Assembly (NCBI GenBank): GCA_003154425.1
Contig: PMDK01000185.1
Coordinates: forward strand, 1,141 to 48,119
Reading direction: 5' to 3'
Length of the DNA stretch: 46,979 nucleotides
DNA from: Ignavibacteriota bacterium
Lineage (GTDB): Bacteria > Bacteroidota > Ignavibacteria > UBA10030 > UBA6906
Of the stretch, positions 27,901 through 35,115 are shown one piece after another. A program made the translations under genes and the position numbers. The notes below the pieces were generated by a model, which worked only from the letters and a program-made list of their open reading frames with translations, did not search any database and had not been told where the DNA came from. The stretch's first letter is position 1. Every line of letters starts with the position of its first letter.

Positions 27901-28475
27901 CAAGCGGGGAGAGGATGATGACCGTGGAGGAGATCCGTGCCGCATCGGCGATCTTCTTCGGGCACGGAGCGGACGGAATGTATTCGTTTAACTATTTCTG
28001 CGCGCGCGAGGGGGGGCAGGAACCCGCGTTCTCGGTCTTCCACGACATCGCGGATCCTTCCGCACTCAGCCGGATGGACAAGGTGTATACGCTGTCGGCG
28101 GCGAAATATCCGGTCCCCCGCGTGAGCCTTCCCGCCCCGCTTCCGCTGCGGATCCGGAAGGGGAGGCCGGCAACGGTGACGCTCGATACACGAGAGCCGG
28201 TCCTCCCGGCGGGGATCCGGCTGCGCATCGAATGCGCCTGGAGCACGGCGGAGGGGAGCCTGGATGTGACATTCAACGGCGTGAGGCTCGGGCGCGGAGT
28301 GCATCCTTCCAGTCCGCTCGTCGTGCCGCGCAAAGTGCTGTACGTGCCTCCGCCGGTTTCGCATGCCCTGGAATTTGACGTCGATCCGCGGTCCCTGCGG
28401 GACGTCAACAGGATCACGCTTTCAACGGGAGCGGATGTGAGCGCCGAATGGATCTACCTGATCGTGAAACATTGA
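24948..28475 (+). CDS. Secreted fusion: GH141-like beta-helix + GH10-like putative glycosidase domain
   Basis: Encodes about 1175 residues. The start is placed at ATG 24948 because a signal peptide follows (MSTRSLILVLLLARGVSGA). An open frame further upstream overlaps the UroD gene and is rejected. The N-terminal part (about 25-670) resembles GH141 right-handed beta-helix enzymes: YVSPSGDDGNRGTREQPFRT at the start, LSGGALIRDW, then coils with FRGITFSHAGW and IYFDEGTTHI. The second part (about 690-1055) resembles putative TIM-barrel glycoside hydrolases of the DUF4015 type, with YPIDGLELDFMRFPYYF holding likely catalytic acids. A beta-sandwich tail (about 1070-1175) follows. GH141 includes an alpha-fucosidase and a xylanase, so a fucosylated or xylan-type substrate is plausible. 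Confidence 0.8.
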   Translation: MSTRSLILVLLLARGVSGATGGDGVIVYVSPSGDDGNRGTREQPFRTLERAREAVRSIRSGPGGEAKDIAVHLRGGLYIMERPFVLRPDDGGTAAHTVTYAAEEGETPVLSGGALIRDWKETDLNGRRVWRGVIPPGGKGGAGIHELWVNGRRSLQSRYPRKGYLAVESVPGVTVQTDWLEGETEFRAAGRDLPSGERFLNSEGVVMNRWVESRLPVAGFDPDSSLFRFGRRSMFRLEKGDLFYFVNVRSALAEPGDWLAESAGGVIYYVPREGESAGSVESVVSGLSTILRIEGSPDSGKFVSHVTFRGITFSHAGWYFPPAPDAHRVEPGGFPQAATGVSAAVVARGARSCVFEECSFSHMGTYGIEFGEGCREDIVRRCDLFDLGAGGIRIGETVIRERAEQRTSGITVVDSRIHDGGRIFHSAVGVWIGQSGMNRILHNQIHDFYYSGISIGWTWGYGPALAQANIVAMNHVHHIGVLSDGDGPILSDMGGIYTLGNQEGTVIRNNIFHDIAGYRYGGWGIYFDEGTTHITAEGNLVYRTTHGGFHQHYGRENKFCNNVLAFGRDLQVLRSRYENHTSFAFEHNIVLWDGGQFLGGNAGGGNMVFDHNLYWYRGSDSLRFDTLSFAAWQSKGNDAHSRIADPGFQDASGGDFRFRPGSTAAMGFVPIPFEKILDVAPLGEGAGAPPPPLRRRTLYNSDGSNIFWRRTLSPDDVYGCVDEVAAAGVTTFLFNPNPCQNVVYPGTEAGMFSYDFPRSPGSIPTERDSMEKHFSDNLRALLKDTLDPAGMIVDRARLRGMEAFLSVRMNELHDVDKPGSPLLGDFWRSHPEYRVGGYAGWGAFALNYAEPSVREYYFALLRELCERYPIDGLELDFMRFPYYFPGDSAKMESYAGIMTKFVERVRTMTRETGLRRGIPIMLAVRVPSSLAACAYVGLDPAAWCGRGLVDFVTVAPFLSTEPDMHLGEFRKSCGLIPLYACFEFTSGERMMTVEEIRAASAIFFGHGADGMYSFNYFCAREGGQEPAFSVFHDIADPSALSRMDKVYTLSAAKYPVPRVSLPAPLPLRIRKGRPATVTLDTREPVLPAGIRLRIECAWSTAEGSLDVTFNGVRLGRGVHPSSPLVVPRKVLYVPPPVSHALEFDVDPRSLRDVNRITLSTGADVSAEWIYLIVKH

Positions 28476-28506
28476 ATGAGCCGGACGTACGGCAGGGGCC
28501 GCGCGA

Positions 28507-30576
28507 TCACTCCGTCCGGAAGCGCTCTTCAAATGTCGGCGACCGTCCCGCAAGCTCTACAAACACGTCGAGGGGAACGACCTCGAAACCGCGCCCGAGC
28601 CTGTCGAGTATCTTCTTTGTCCGCTGGAGGTCGCTGTATTCGCGGATGTGGACCAGAAGGAAATACGGGCGCTTCGGGTTCACAGAGGCAAGTTCTTTGA
28701 GGTCTGCTGCGGCGTCCGCTTCGGGGCGGGATTCGGACAGGTAGTAATCGTATGATACGAGCGGTTTCCCGTCCCGCACGGCGAACGTGTACGAGGGGGC
28801 GTAGCCGTTGATGAACCCTGTCGCCTCGGGCATCCCCGCATAGTAGGCGTCGACGATCTCCTTTGTCAGGTCGCTGTTCCCTTCGACAGTCGCACCCTCA
28901 GAGTAGTCCATGAATTCAAACACGGGGAGATCGAGGTCCCGCGTCATCCGGCGCGTCATCGCCACCACCTCCGGAAGGGCGGAAGGGGGGATCGCTTTCG
29001 GATACATGTATCCGGGACCGGAAAGCCCGCCGACGAAATAATCGTTCGGGGTTGCCATCCCGTAGAAGTACTCGAGCATCGCCGGAGCCAGCCACTCCCA
29101 GTTCATGGTCACCTCCCAGGCACACGGGATTACGCCCCTCCCGGGCTTGAACCAGGCTCCGAGCCCCATCCCGTCGGTCTGCACGAGAGCGATGTACGTC
29201 TTGTTTTCGGGGATGTACTTCCTTCCGGCGACGACGTTGTGGTTGTTCTTCCAGACGAAGCCTTTCGATGCCGGCGTGAGCGAGGAGAAACTCATATTGG
29301 GAAGCGTGTGAAGGCCCTCCACACGGAGCACATGGTGCGATGCAAGGCGGACGAAATCCCGCTCCTTGTCCTTGGCATACGAGTGCCAGCCCATCACAAG
29401 TGAGAGCGGTTTCATCCCCCCCATGATCCTGTCCGCCAGCGTGAATTCGGCCGTGTCGGCCGGCAGCGTTGAGAGATCCGTGAAGAAGGCCTCGCGGGCT
29501 ATCCCGAAATCCGCGACGCCCGGTTTCATGATCTTCCCCGACTCTCCTCCCATCCACACGACATAATCGCGTGAGCACCTCTTCCAGTACTCGTCGTACG
29601 CCCAGGCATGGATTGCGACATCATTCATCCCGGTGAACTTCCCCCTGAAATCGGCCAGGCACTTCAGTCCTTCGCGCTCCGCCAGGGGGATCTGTTCGGC
29701 GGTGACGACGACAGCCTTCTCCAGGCCTGCAGCCGTAAAGGCGACGATGAGCGATGTGCGGACAGCTCTGTCCCACACCACGTACCCCTTCACCGATCCC
29801 CGGAACGTCCTGAGCGCGGCTTCGGGTGTCTTCAGCTCCGTGAACGTGTAGTTCCGCTTTTCCCTGTAGTAGTCGAGGACCGTCGGTGTGTAGAGGAAAT
29901 CCCATTTTTCGGGGTAGACGAAATAGAGGCGCGGGGCGGATCTGTTCGCAAGCCCCTGCAGGCTGATCAGGAACGCGTTGACGGGGAGGTTTCCATCGAT
30001 AGCCCAGTCGTCGTCGAGCTTCATCACCCAGGCAGCGGCGGACCCTTCCCGTTTCAGGACGAATCGGACGGGAGGGCCGCTCCTGCGCGTGGAACGTGAG
30101 AGCGTGTACGTGACCGTCTCGCCGTCCTTCGACAGGGCGTAGATGCGCCGGGAGATCACCGGTGTCTCTCCCTGCGAGCCGCGGAGTCTGTACCGTTCGT
30201 CTATCCTGAGGGTTCTACCGGAGTCCTGCCAGGACGCGCTCACGACCTTCTCGGTCCCGCGCCGCATCATCAGTCCCATGAACACGTTGGAAGGGAACAC
30301 GCGGGCCGTGACGGGAAGGCGGGTTGCGGTGCCGTCCGGGCGGAGCGTGAGGGAGTCCCGGAAGCTCCGTGTCTTCCCCCAGGTGTCGATGACTGTCACG
30401 GAAGAACCCGTCTGCCGTATCTCCACCCCCACGGCCCCGAAGAGATCGATGTCGCTGCTCTTTTGCGGTATCATCTCCCACCTCCCCGCGATGGGAGGAT
30501 CCCCTTCGGCAAAGGAAGGGACGGCCCTCAGGAGGGTGAGGATCGTGAGAACTGCGGCACTGAACAAGCGGGGCAT
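28507..30576 (-). CDS. GxGYxYP-family putative glycoside hydrolase with N-terminal lipocalin-like domain
   Basis: Encodes about 689 residues from ATG 30576, which has a GAGGAG site about eight bases upstream; an in-frame ATG ten codons earlier is less likely. A signal peptide spans about 1-24. A beta-rich domain at about 25-180 (IAGRWEMIPQKSSDI ... TVTYTLSRS) looks like a lipocalin-type barrel. The rest is the GxGYxYP family, named for the motif seen here as GPGYMYP (about residue 520), with upstream DDDWAIDGNLPVNAFLISLQ. The family is predicted to hydrolyse glycans but the reaction is undefined. It is convergent with the fusion gene, with a 31-base gap. Confidence 0.82.
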   Translation of the reverse strand: MPRLFSAAVLTILTLLRAVPSFAEGDPPIAGRWEMIPQKSSDIDLFGAVGVEIRQTGSSVTVIDTWGKTRSFRDSLTLRPDGTATRLPVTARVFPSNVFMGLMMRRGTEKVVSASWQDSGRTLRIDERYRLRGSQGETPVISRRIYALSKDGETVTYTLSRSTRRSGPPVRFVLKREGSAAAWVMKLDDDWAIDGNLPVNAFLISLQGLANRSAPRLYFVYPEKWDFLYTPTVLDYYREKRNYTFTELKTPEAALRTFRGSVKGYVVWDRAVRTSLIVAFTAAGLEKAVVVTAEQIPLAEREGLKCLADFRGKFTGMNDVAIHAWAYDEYWKRCSRDYVVWMGGESGKIMKPGVADFGIAREAFFTDLSTLPADTAEFTLADRIMGGMKPLSLVMGWHSYAKDKERDFVRLASHHVLRVEGLHTLPNMSFSSLTPASKGFVWKNNHNVVAGRKYIPENKTYIALVQTDGMGLGAWFKPGRGVIPCAWEVTMNWEWLAPAMLEYFYGMATPNDYFVGGLSGPGYMYPKAIPPSALPEVVAMTRRMTRDLDLPVFEFMDYSEGATVEGNSDLTKEIVDAYYAGMPEATGFINGYAPSYTFAVRDGKPLVSYDYYLSESRPEADAAADLKELASVNPKRPYFLLVHIREYSDLQRTKKILDRLGRGFEVVPLDVFVELAGRSPTFEERFRTE

Positions 30577-30908
30577 GGGTGTCTCCTCAGAGTTCGTTCG
30601 TTTCATATGCTAAACAGAGTTCCCCTGGTGGAGTGAAGAATACGCACAAATCGCCGGAGGCGCAAGATCGGGTCGTGTTTCAGCCCGGTGAATCGGGCAC
30701 GATAATGCGTGCTGACAAATAGGGGGGCAGGATTTGACAATCCGCATGTAGATGCGTAGGTTCACATAGTGCAGTTCTCACCACAGGAACCGGAAACCGC
30801 ACTTGAAATTAAGCGTGCAGAGAATTACCTTTGATGCATCATCCCAGCCCAGCGATGGGCTGAATCCGCTAACGCCGGTAGGCCGGCAGACCCTGTGCGC
30901 GCGAGCGC
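30577..30908. other. 332-base intergenic region with promoter and structured leader
   Basis: Divergent spacer between the GxGYxYP gene (minus) and the NYN gene (plus). The left 150 bases show nothing I can name. From 30734 onward it carries a promoter-like pair, palindromes and a series of hairpins ending in an intrinsic terminator; these are listed separately. Confidence 0.7.
30734..30762 (+). promoter_or_regulatory. Promoter candidate with palindrome in spacer (leader RNA / NYN gene)
   Basis: TTGACA (30734-30739) is followed by a 17-base spacer and TAGGTT (30757-30762). It also reads as TTTG-N20-TAnnTT of the Bacteroidota type. The spacer contains CGCAT-gtag-ATGCG (30743-30756), an inverted repeat ending one base before the -10 box, where a repressor could sit. 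Transcription would begin near 30769. Confidence 0.4.
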
Positions 30909-30921
30909 ATGGGGTTTTTTT
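30768..30921 (+). ncRNA. Structured leader RNA ending in an intrinsic terminator (candidate ncRNA or attenuator)
   Basis: Successive pairings are visible. AGTG/CACT (30768-30771 with 30800-30803) encloses GTTC/GAAC and CGG-AAA-CCG, forming a possible three-way junction. TGATGCATCA (30832-30841) is a palindrome. CAGCCCA-gcga-TGGGCTG (30845-30862) is a perfect 7-bp stem with a GNRA loop. GCCGG/CCGGC spans 30874-30887. Last comes the terminator stem at 30891-30914 followed by seven T. It matches no riboswitch or housekeeping RNA I recognise. The NYN gene start codon lies inside the final stem. The product would be about 150 nt if transcription stops there. Confidence 0.45.
30891..30921 (+). terminator. 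Intrinsic terminator overlapping the NYN start codon
   Basis: CCCTGTGCGC (30891-30900), loop GCGA, GCGCATGGGG (30905-30914) form a 10-bp stem with two G-U pairs, followed by TTTTTTT (30915-30921). The ATG at 30909 is within the 3' arm, and the T-run encodes the first Phe codons of the NYN protein. Confidence 0.75.
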
Positions 30922-31568
30922 CTACGGAGAAGAATATCGAAACTGTCGCATTCATACTTGACGGTGATTTCACCCGCAGGGTGGTCCATGACCTGGTTGG
31001 CTGCCATCCAACTCCGGCTCATATCGAACGTTTCTGCAAGTCTGCAATCACGGACGACGAAATGATCAGAGGGGCCGCCTACTATGATTGTCCCCCCTTT
31101 GAGGAAACCCGGCCGCTGCCGATCTCCGGCGAGCCGTACCGCTTCAAATCCCAGCCGACGTACTGGAAGGCATTCAAATTCCAGGAGGCGTTGTTGAAGA
31201 ACAACTTCTTCTCGTACCGACTGGGGAAGCTCTCCTTCGACGGATGGAAGCTGAAGCGGGACGCAACACGAGAGCTCATGGCGGGGCCGAGGCCGCTATC
31301 CGACAACGACTTCGAACCGATCCTGGTGCAGAGACAGGTGGACATGATGATAGGTCTGGATATTGCCAAGCTGTCAAATACACGATTTGTCAACAGGCTG
31401 ATTCTCATTACGTCAGATTCTGATCTCATCCCCGCCATACGAGTAGCGCGAGCCAACGGGACAAAGGTCACCATAATTACAGGCAAACGGAAACTCGTCA
31501 GGAGGCGGCTTATCAGAACCTGCGACGAACATCGGGATGTTTCTCATCCAGGAAGTTTCCCTCCGTAA
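30909..31568 (+). CDS. NYN-domain (PIN-like) putative ribonuclease
   Basis: Encodes 219 residues. NYN-domain acidic residues are in place: Asp18 in VAFILDGDF, Asp145 and Asp151 in QVDMMIGLD, and Asp170/Asp172 in ITSDSDLIPAI. Family members are metal-dependent RNases, so catalytic activity is likely. The only possible start is ATG 30909: an in-frame stop lies at 30879-30881, no other start codon lies between, and none follows before the core domain. No Shine-Dalgarno precedes it, and the codon sits inside the 3' arm of an intrinsic terminator. Expression would thus need terminator read-through and unfolding. Upstream is a structured leader; downstream, after 57 bases, comes the sugar ABC operon. 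It may be a toxin or an RNA-processing enzyme. Confidence 0.8.
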   Translation: MGFFSTEKNIETVAFILDGDFTRRVVHDLVGCHPTPAHIERFCKSAITDDEMIRGAAYYDCPPFEETRPLPISGEPYRFKSQPTYWKAFKFQEALLKNNFFSYRLGKLSFDGWKLKRDATRELMAGPRPLSDNDFEPILVQRQVDMMIGLDIAKLSNTRFVNRLILITSDSDLIPAIRVARANGTKVTIITGKRKLVRRRLIRTCDEHRDVSHPGSFPP

Positions 31569-31625
31569 GATTCGCGGCATTCGTCCATCGCCAATCCATT
31601 CTCTTCCCCTCAATCCGGTCTAGGT

Positions 31626-32606
31626 ATGAATCCGATCCTCCGGGCCTTTGCCGTCATAGTGCTCATCCTCTTCTCCCTCACTCTTCAGGACTGCTCCAGA
31701 AAGCCCGGTTCCACCGGGCGCCGGAAGATCGCCGGGATCGTCTTCCAGGAAGATCAGTTCTTCCGCCTTGTCATTTTCGGCATGCGCGATGCCGCCGCGA
31801 GGAACGGGGCGGATCTGCTGGAGGCCAACAGTGCAGGAAAACCCGACAAGGAAATTCAACTCATCACGACATACATCGCCAGCGGCGTGGATGCGATCGT
31901 GGTTTCCCCTCTGAGCGCGAAGGCCTCGGTCATCGCGCTCGGGCGCGCCCGGGCGAAAGGGATCGCGATCATCACGTACAACACGAACGTGGAAGGGGAT
32001 ATCGCCGCATCGTATCTCGAAAGCGATCAGGCCGGTCTCGGGAGAGCGACAGGAGCGGCGGCGCGCGGGTACATCGAGAAGCACCTGGGGGGGAGGGCGA
32101 ACGTGGCGCTTCTTGCTTTCCGCTCACAGGCCCCCGAGCAGAGTACCATGAGGGTGAACGGGTTCAGGGAGGAGATCTCGAAGCTTCCCGGCGTGAGGAT
32201 TGTCGCGGAACAGGACGCATGGCTTGCGGAGCAGGCAGTGAGGAAAGGGGGCGACATCCTTACCGCCCACCCTGACCTGGACATACTCTGGGGCGCGAAT
32301 GAGGGGGCGACGGTGGGCGCCGTCATGGCCGTGAAAAACGCCGGGAAGGCGGGGCGCGTGGCGGTATTCGGAACGGACACCGGGGAGCAGATCGCCGGAT
32401 TCCTCCTGAGCGAGGACGGCGTACTTCAGGCGGTGACGGGCCAGCAGCCGTTCGAGCTCGGATCACGTGCCGTTGAGTCTGCCCTCAGCGTCCTCAAAGG
32501 GGAGAACGTCCCGGCGAAGCAGTCGCTCCCCGGCGTGCTCCTTTCCCGCAGCGACCCGGAAGGAGTGAGGAAATTCCTGGCCCGTCTCAAAGAACAGAGC
32601 AGGTGA
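31626..32606 (+). CDS. Sugar ABC transporter substrate-binding lipoprotein (RbsB-like)
   Basis: Encodes 326 residues of the periplasmic-binding-protein type 1 fold used for ribose, xylose and other sugars: IAGIVFQEDQFFRLVIFGM, DAIVVSPLSAKASV, VAVFGTDTGEQIAGF. The signal segment ends at Cys23 in LTLQDC; Asp at -1 is unusual for a lipobox, so lipidation is probable but not certain. It captures the sugar for the RbsA/RbsC-type genes that follow with a one-base gap. The ligand cannot be read from sequence. Confidence 0.92.
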   Translation: MNPILRAFAVIVLILFSLTLQDCSRKPGSTGRRKIAGIVFQEDQFFRLVIFGMRDAAARNGADLLEANSAGKPDKEIQLITTYIASGVDAIVVSPLSAKASVIALGRARAKGIAIITYNTNVEGDIAASYLESDQAGLGRATGAAARGYIEKHLGGRANVALLAFRSQAPEQSTMRVNGFREEISKLPGVRIVAEQDAWLAEQAVRKGGDILTAHPDLDILWGANEGATVGAVMAVKNAGKAGRVAVFGTDTGEQIAGFLLSEDGVLQAVTGQQPFELGSRAVESALSVLKGENVPAKQSLPGVLLSRSDPEGVRKFLARLKEQSR

Positions 32607-32607
32607 A

Positions 32608-34095
32608 GTGGACTCCCGGCGTCATACGCTCGAGACCGTCTCGCTCCGGAAGGAGTATCCGGGGACCGTCGCACTCAGGGACGTCTCGCTGCGATGCGAA
32701 GGGGGGGAGATCAGGGCGCTCCTGGGAAAAAACGGGGCGGGGAAAAGCACGCTTGTCAGACTCCTGGGGGGGGCGGTGCAGCCGACATCGGGCGCCATAC
32801 TCGTTGACGGGCACACGGTCCGTTTTCGTTCGCCCCGGGAGGCCTCCCGCAGGGGGATCGCCACCGTCCATCAGGAACTCAGCCTCATACCGGGACTCTC
32901 GATCGCGGAGAACATATTCCTCGGCCGTCTCCCCCGTCGGCACGGGCTGATCGACTGGCGGACTGCCTGCCGGATGGCGGAGGCCCTGCTCGCCGAACTC
33001 GGACTTGCACTTGATGTGCGATCGCCTGCGGGGAAACTCGGCGTGGCACAGCAACAGATGATTGAGATCGCCAAGGCGATGTCGCTCGCCCCCTCGGTCC
33101 TGATGATGGATGAACCGACGTCGGCTCTTGCCCACCGTGAGACCGACCGGCTCTTCACGCTGTTGAAGAGACTCGCGGCCAAGGGGGTTGTGGTTCTGTA
33201 TATCACGCACAGGCTCGAGGAGATCCACCGGGTCGCGGATGCGGTGACGGTTCTGCGGAACGGCGAGCTCGTCCGCACCATCCCGATCGCCGATGCAAAC
33301 GCCGGGACGATCGTCGGCATGATGTTCGGGGCAACAGTCAGGAAGGAACGTCCTCCTGAGCCTCCTCCTTCCAGTGCGCCGGTCATGGAGGTCAGGAGTT
33401 TTTCGCGCGGGGAAGCCTACAGCGGCATCTCGTTCACGCTCCACGAGGGGGAGATTCTCGGTATCGCCGGGGTGCTCGGGGCGGGGCGGACGGAGCTTCT
33501 CAGGGGTCTGTTCGGCGCGGACCCGCATGACGCGGGGAGCGTCACCGTCGGCGGGAGGACGGTCTTCCCTTCCTTCCCCGCGCAGATGAAACGACTGGGG
33601 GTGGCTCTGGCCCCGGAGGACCGGAAGGCGGAGGGTCTCGTTCAGATCCTGAGTACCCGCGTCAACATCAACCTCGCTTCCTTCTGGCCCCCGTCTCTCC
33701 ACTGGATCACCACCGCGCGGCGGGAACGGTCCGTCGCCCGGCGTTACGTCCACGAGATGGACATCGCGGTACAGTCTCTCGATTCCCCCGCCTCGAATCT
33801 GAGCGGGGGAAATCAGCAGAAGGTCGTTCTTGCGAAATGGCTCGACACGGGGCCGCGCGTGCTGCTGCTCGACGAACCGACACGGGGAATCGACGTACAG
33901 GCGAAGCAGCAGGTCTTCGATATCGTACGGGGGTTGAGCGCTCAGGGGATCGCATTCCTCGTCGTATCCAGCGAGCTGGAAGAGCTGATGGACGTCTGCC
34001 ATAGAATTCTGATACTGAAGAAGGGGAGGACGGCCGGAGAGCTTCTCCCGCACGACGGGACGCTGGAAAACCTGATACGCCTATGCATGGAATAG
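32608..34095 (+). CDS. Sugar ABC transporter ATP-binding protein (RbsA/MglA-like, two ABC domains)
   Basis: Encodes 495 residues starting at GTG 32608, two bases after the previous stop. The first ABC domain has Walker A GKNGAGKST, a variant signature LGVAQQQMIEIAKAM and Walker B VLMMDEPTSAL. The second has the degenerate Walker A (GVLGAGRTELLRG) usual in this family, a full signature LSGGNQQKVVLAKWL and Walker B VLLLDEPTRGIDV. The protein powers sugar import at the inner membrane. Its end overlaps the permease start by 13 bases. Confidence 0.95.
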   Translation: MDSRRHTLETVSLRKEYPGTVALRDVSLRCEGGEIRALLGKNGAGKSTLVRLLGGAVQPTSGAILVDGHTVRFRSPREASRRGIATVHQELSLIPGLSIAENIFLGRLPRRHGLIDWRTACRMAEALLAELGLALDVRSPAGKLGVAQQQMIEIAKAMSLAPSVLMMDEPTSALAHRETDRLFTLLKRLAAKGVVVLYITHRLEEIHRVADAVTVLRNGELVRTIPIADANAGTIVGMMFGATVRKERPPEPPPSSAPVMEVRSFSRGEAYSGISFTLHEGEILGIAGVLGAGRTELLRGLFGADPHDAGSVTVGGRTVFPSFPAQMKRLGVALAPEDRKAEGLVQILSTRVNINLASFWPPSLHWITTARRERSVARRYVHEMDIAVQSLDSPASNLSGGNQQKVVLAKWLDTGPRVLLLDEPTRGIDVQAKQQVFDIVRGLSAQGIAFLVVSSELEELMDVCHRILILKKGRTAGELLPHDGTLENLIRLCME

Positions 34096-35057
34096 CACGC
34101 TTCCGTCCCCTGGTCGGCTCCGCGGTCCTCGAGATCGTCCTCGTCGTCCTCTGCCTGTTCCTGGCCGCCGTCGCTCCCTATTTCCTCACCGCCGAAAACC
34201 TGCTGAATGTTCTGCGGAACGTTTCCATGCAGGGATTGATCGCACTCGGCATGACGCTCGTCATCATCGCGGGGGAAATCGACCTCAGCGTCGGCTCCAT
34301 GGTCGCCTTCGCCGGATGCCTCACGGCGTGGCTGACCGGGGCACTCGGCTCCTCGGGATGGGGCCTTCCCGCGCCTCTGGCGGTCGGTGCGGCGATTCTC
34401 TCGTCGCTTGCCGTCGGCTTCATGTCAGGCGCGCTGGCCGGAGTGCTTCGGAACAGGTTCGGCGTCCCCTCGTTCATAAGCACGCTCGCCCTTCTGACGG
34501 CGCTCAGCGGGGCGGCGGAGCTCATCACCAACGGATTTCCCCTGACCCCGTTTCCCGCCTGGTACAATTTCATCGGCGGGGGATACGTGCTGGGTGTTCC
34601 CTTCCCGGCGATGGTGTTCATCCTCGCGTTCGCCGGAACACATGTTCTGATGAACTACACGTCGTTTGGCAGGGCGGTCTATGCCGTGGGGGGAAACGCC
34701 GAGGCCGCGCGATTGAGTGCAATCAATATCCATGCGGTGAGGACCGCCGTCCTTGCGCTGACGGCGACACTCGCTGCGGCGAGCGGGGTGATGCAGTCAT
34801 CAGAGATCATGTCGGGGACAGCCACGACGGCAAAAGGGTGGGAGCTCGACGTCATCGCCGCCGTGATCATCGGCGGGACGAGCCTGGCGGGCGGAGTGGG
34901 GCGCGTGTGGGGGACAATGATCGGCGTTGTCTTCCTTGGGATTATCATGAACGGCATGACGCTCCTGAACGTCAGCGAATACTGGCAGCACGTCGTCCGC
35001 GGGGGATTGATACTGCTTGCGGTGCTCATCAACAGAATGGAGCGACGGGGAAGGTGA
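34083..35057 (+). CDS. Sugar ABC transporter permease (RbsC-like)
   Basis: Encodes 324 residues with about eight to ten membrane segments and the GEIDLSVG motif (about 61-68) of carbohydrate-uptake type 2 permeases. GGTSLAGGVGRVWGT near residue 265 is the typical cytoplasmic coupling loop. It forms the import channel with the ATPase whose gene it overlaps. The UroD-fold gene follows 58 bases later on the same strand, so the transported sugar is probably a substrate or inducer for it. Confidence 0.94.
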   Translation: MHGIARFRPLVGSAVLEIVLVVLCLFLAAVAPYFLTAENLLNVLRNVSMQGLIALGMTLVIIAGEIDLSVGSMVAFAGCLTAWLTGALGSSGWGLPAPLAVGAAILSSLAVGFMSGALAGVLRNRFGVPSFISTLALLTALSGAAELITNGFPLTPFPAWYNFIGGGYVLGVPFPAMVFILAFAGTHVLMNYTSFGRAVYAVGGNAEAARLSAINIHAVRTAVLALTATLAAASGVMQSSEIMSGTATTAKGWELDVIAAVIIGGTSLAGGVGRVWGTMIGVVFLGIIMNGMTLLNVSEYWQHVVRGGLILLAVLINRMERRGR

Positions 35058-35115
35058 GAAGAACAGGCAATCGCCCGTCCGGGGGGGGAAGAAATCCGGC
35101 GACAGGGGGCATGTC

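Noticed and set aside
28481-28519. CCGGACG/CGTCCGG inverted repeat between convergent genes
   Set aside because: The loop is 25 bases and part lies in coding sequence; insufficient for a bidirectional terminator call.
30768-30921. Leader as a type III toxin-antitoxin RNA repeat array
   Set aside because: The architecture is similar, but no tandem repeats are present, only a twice-occurring six-base word. Kept as an open analogy rather than a call.
32587-34053. Long open frame (488 codons) antisense to the ABC ATPase
   Set aside because: The plus strand carries clear Walker and signature motifs. The antisense product is Arg/Pro/His-rich with no family features, as expected from high-GC DNA.
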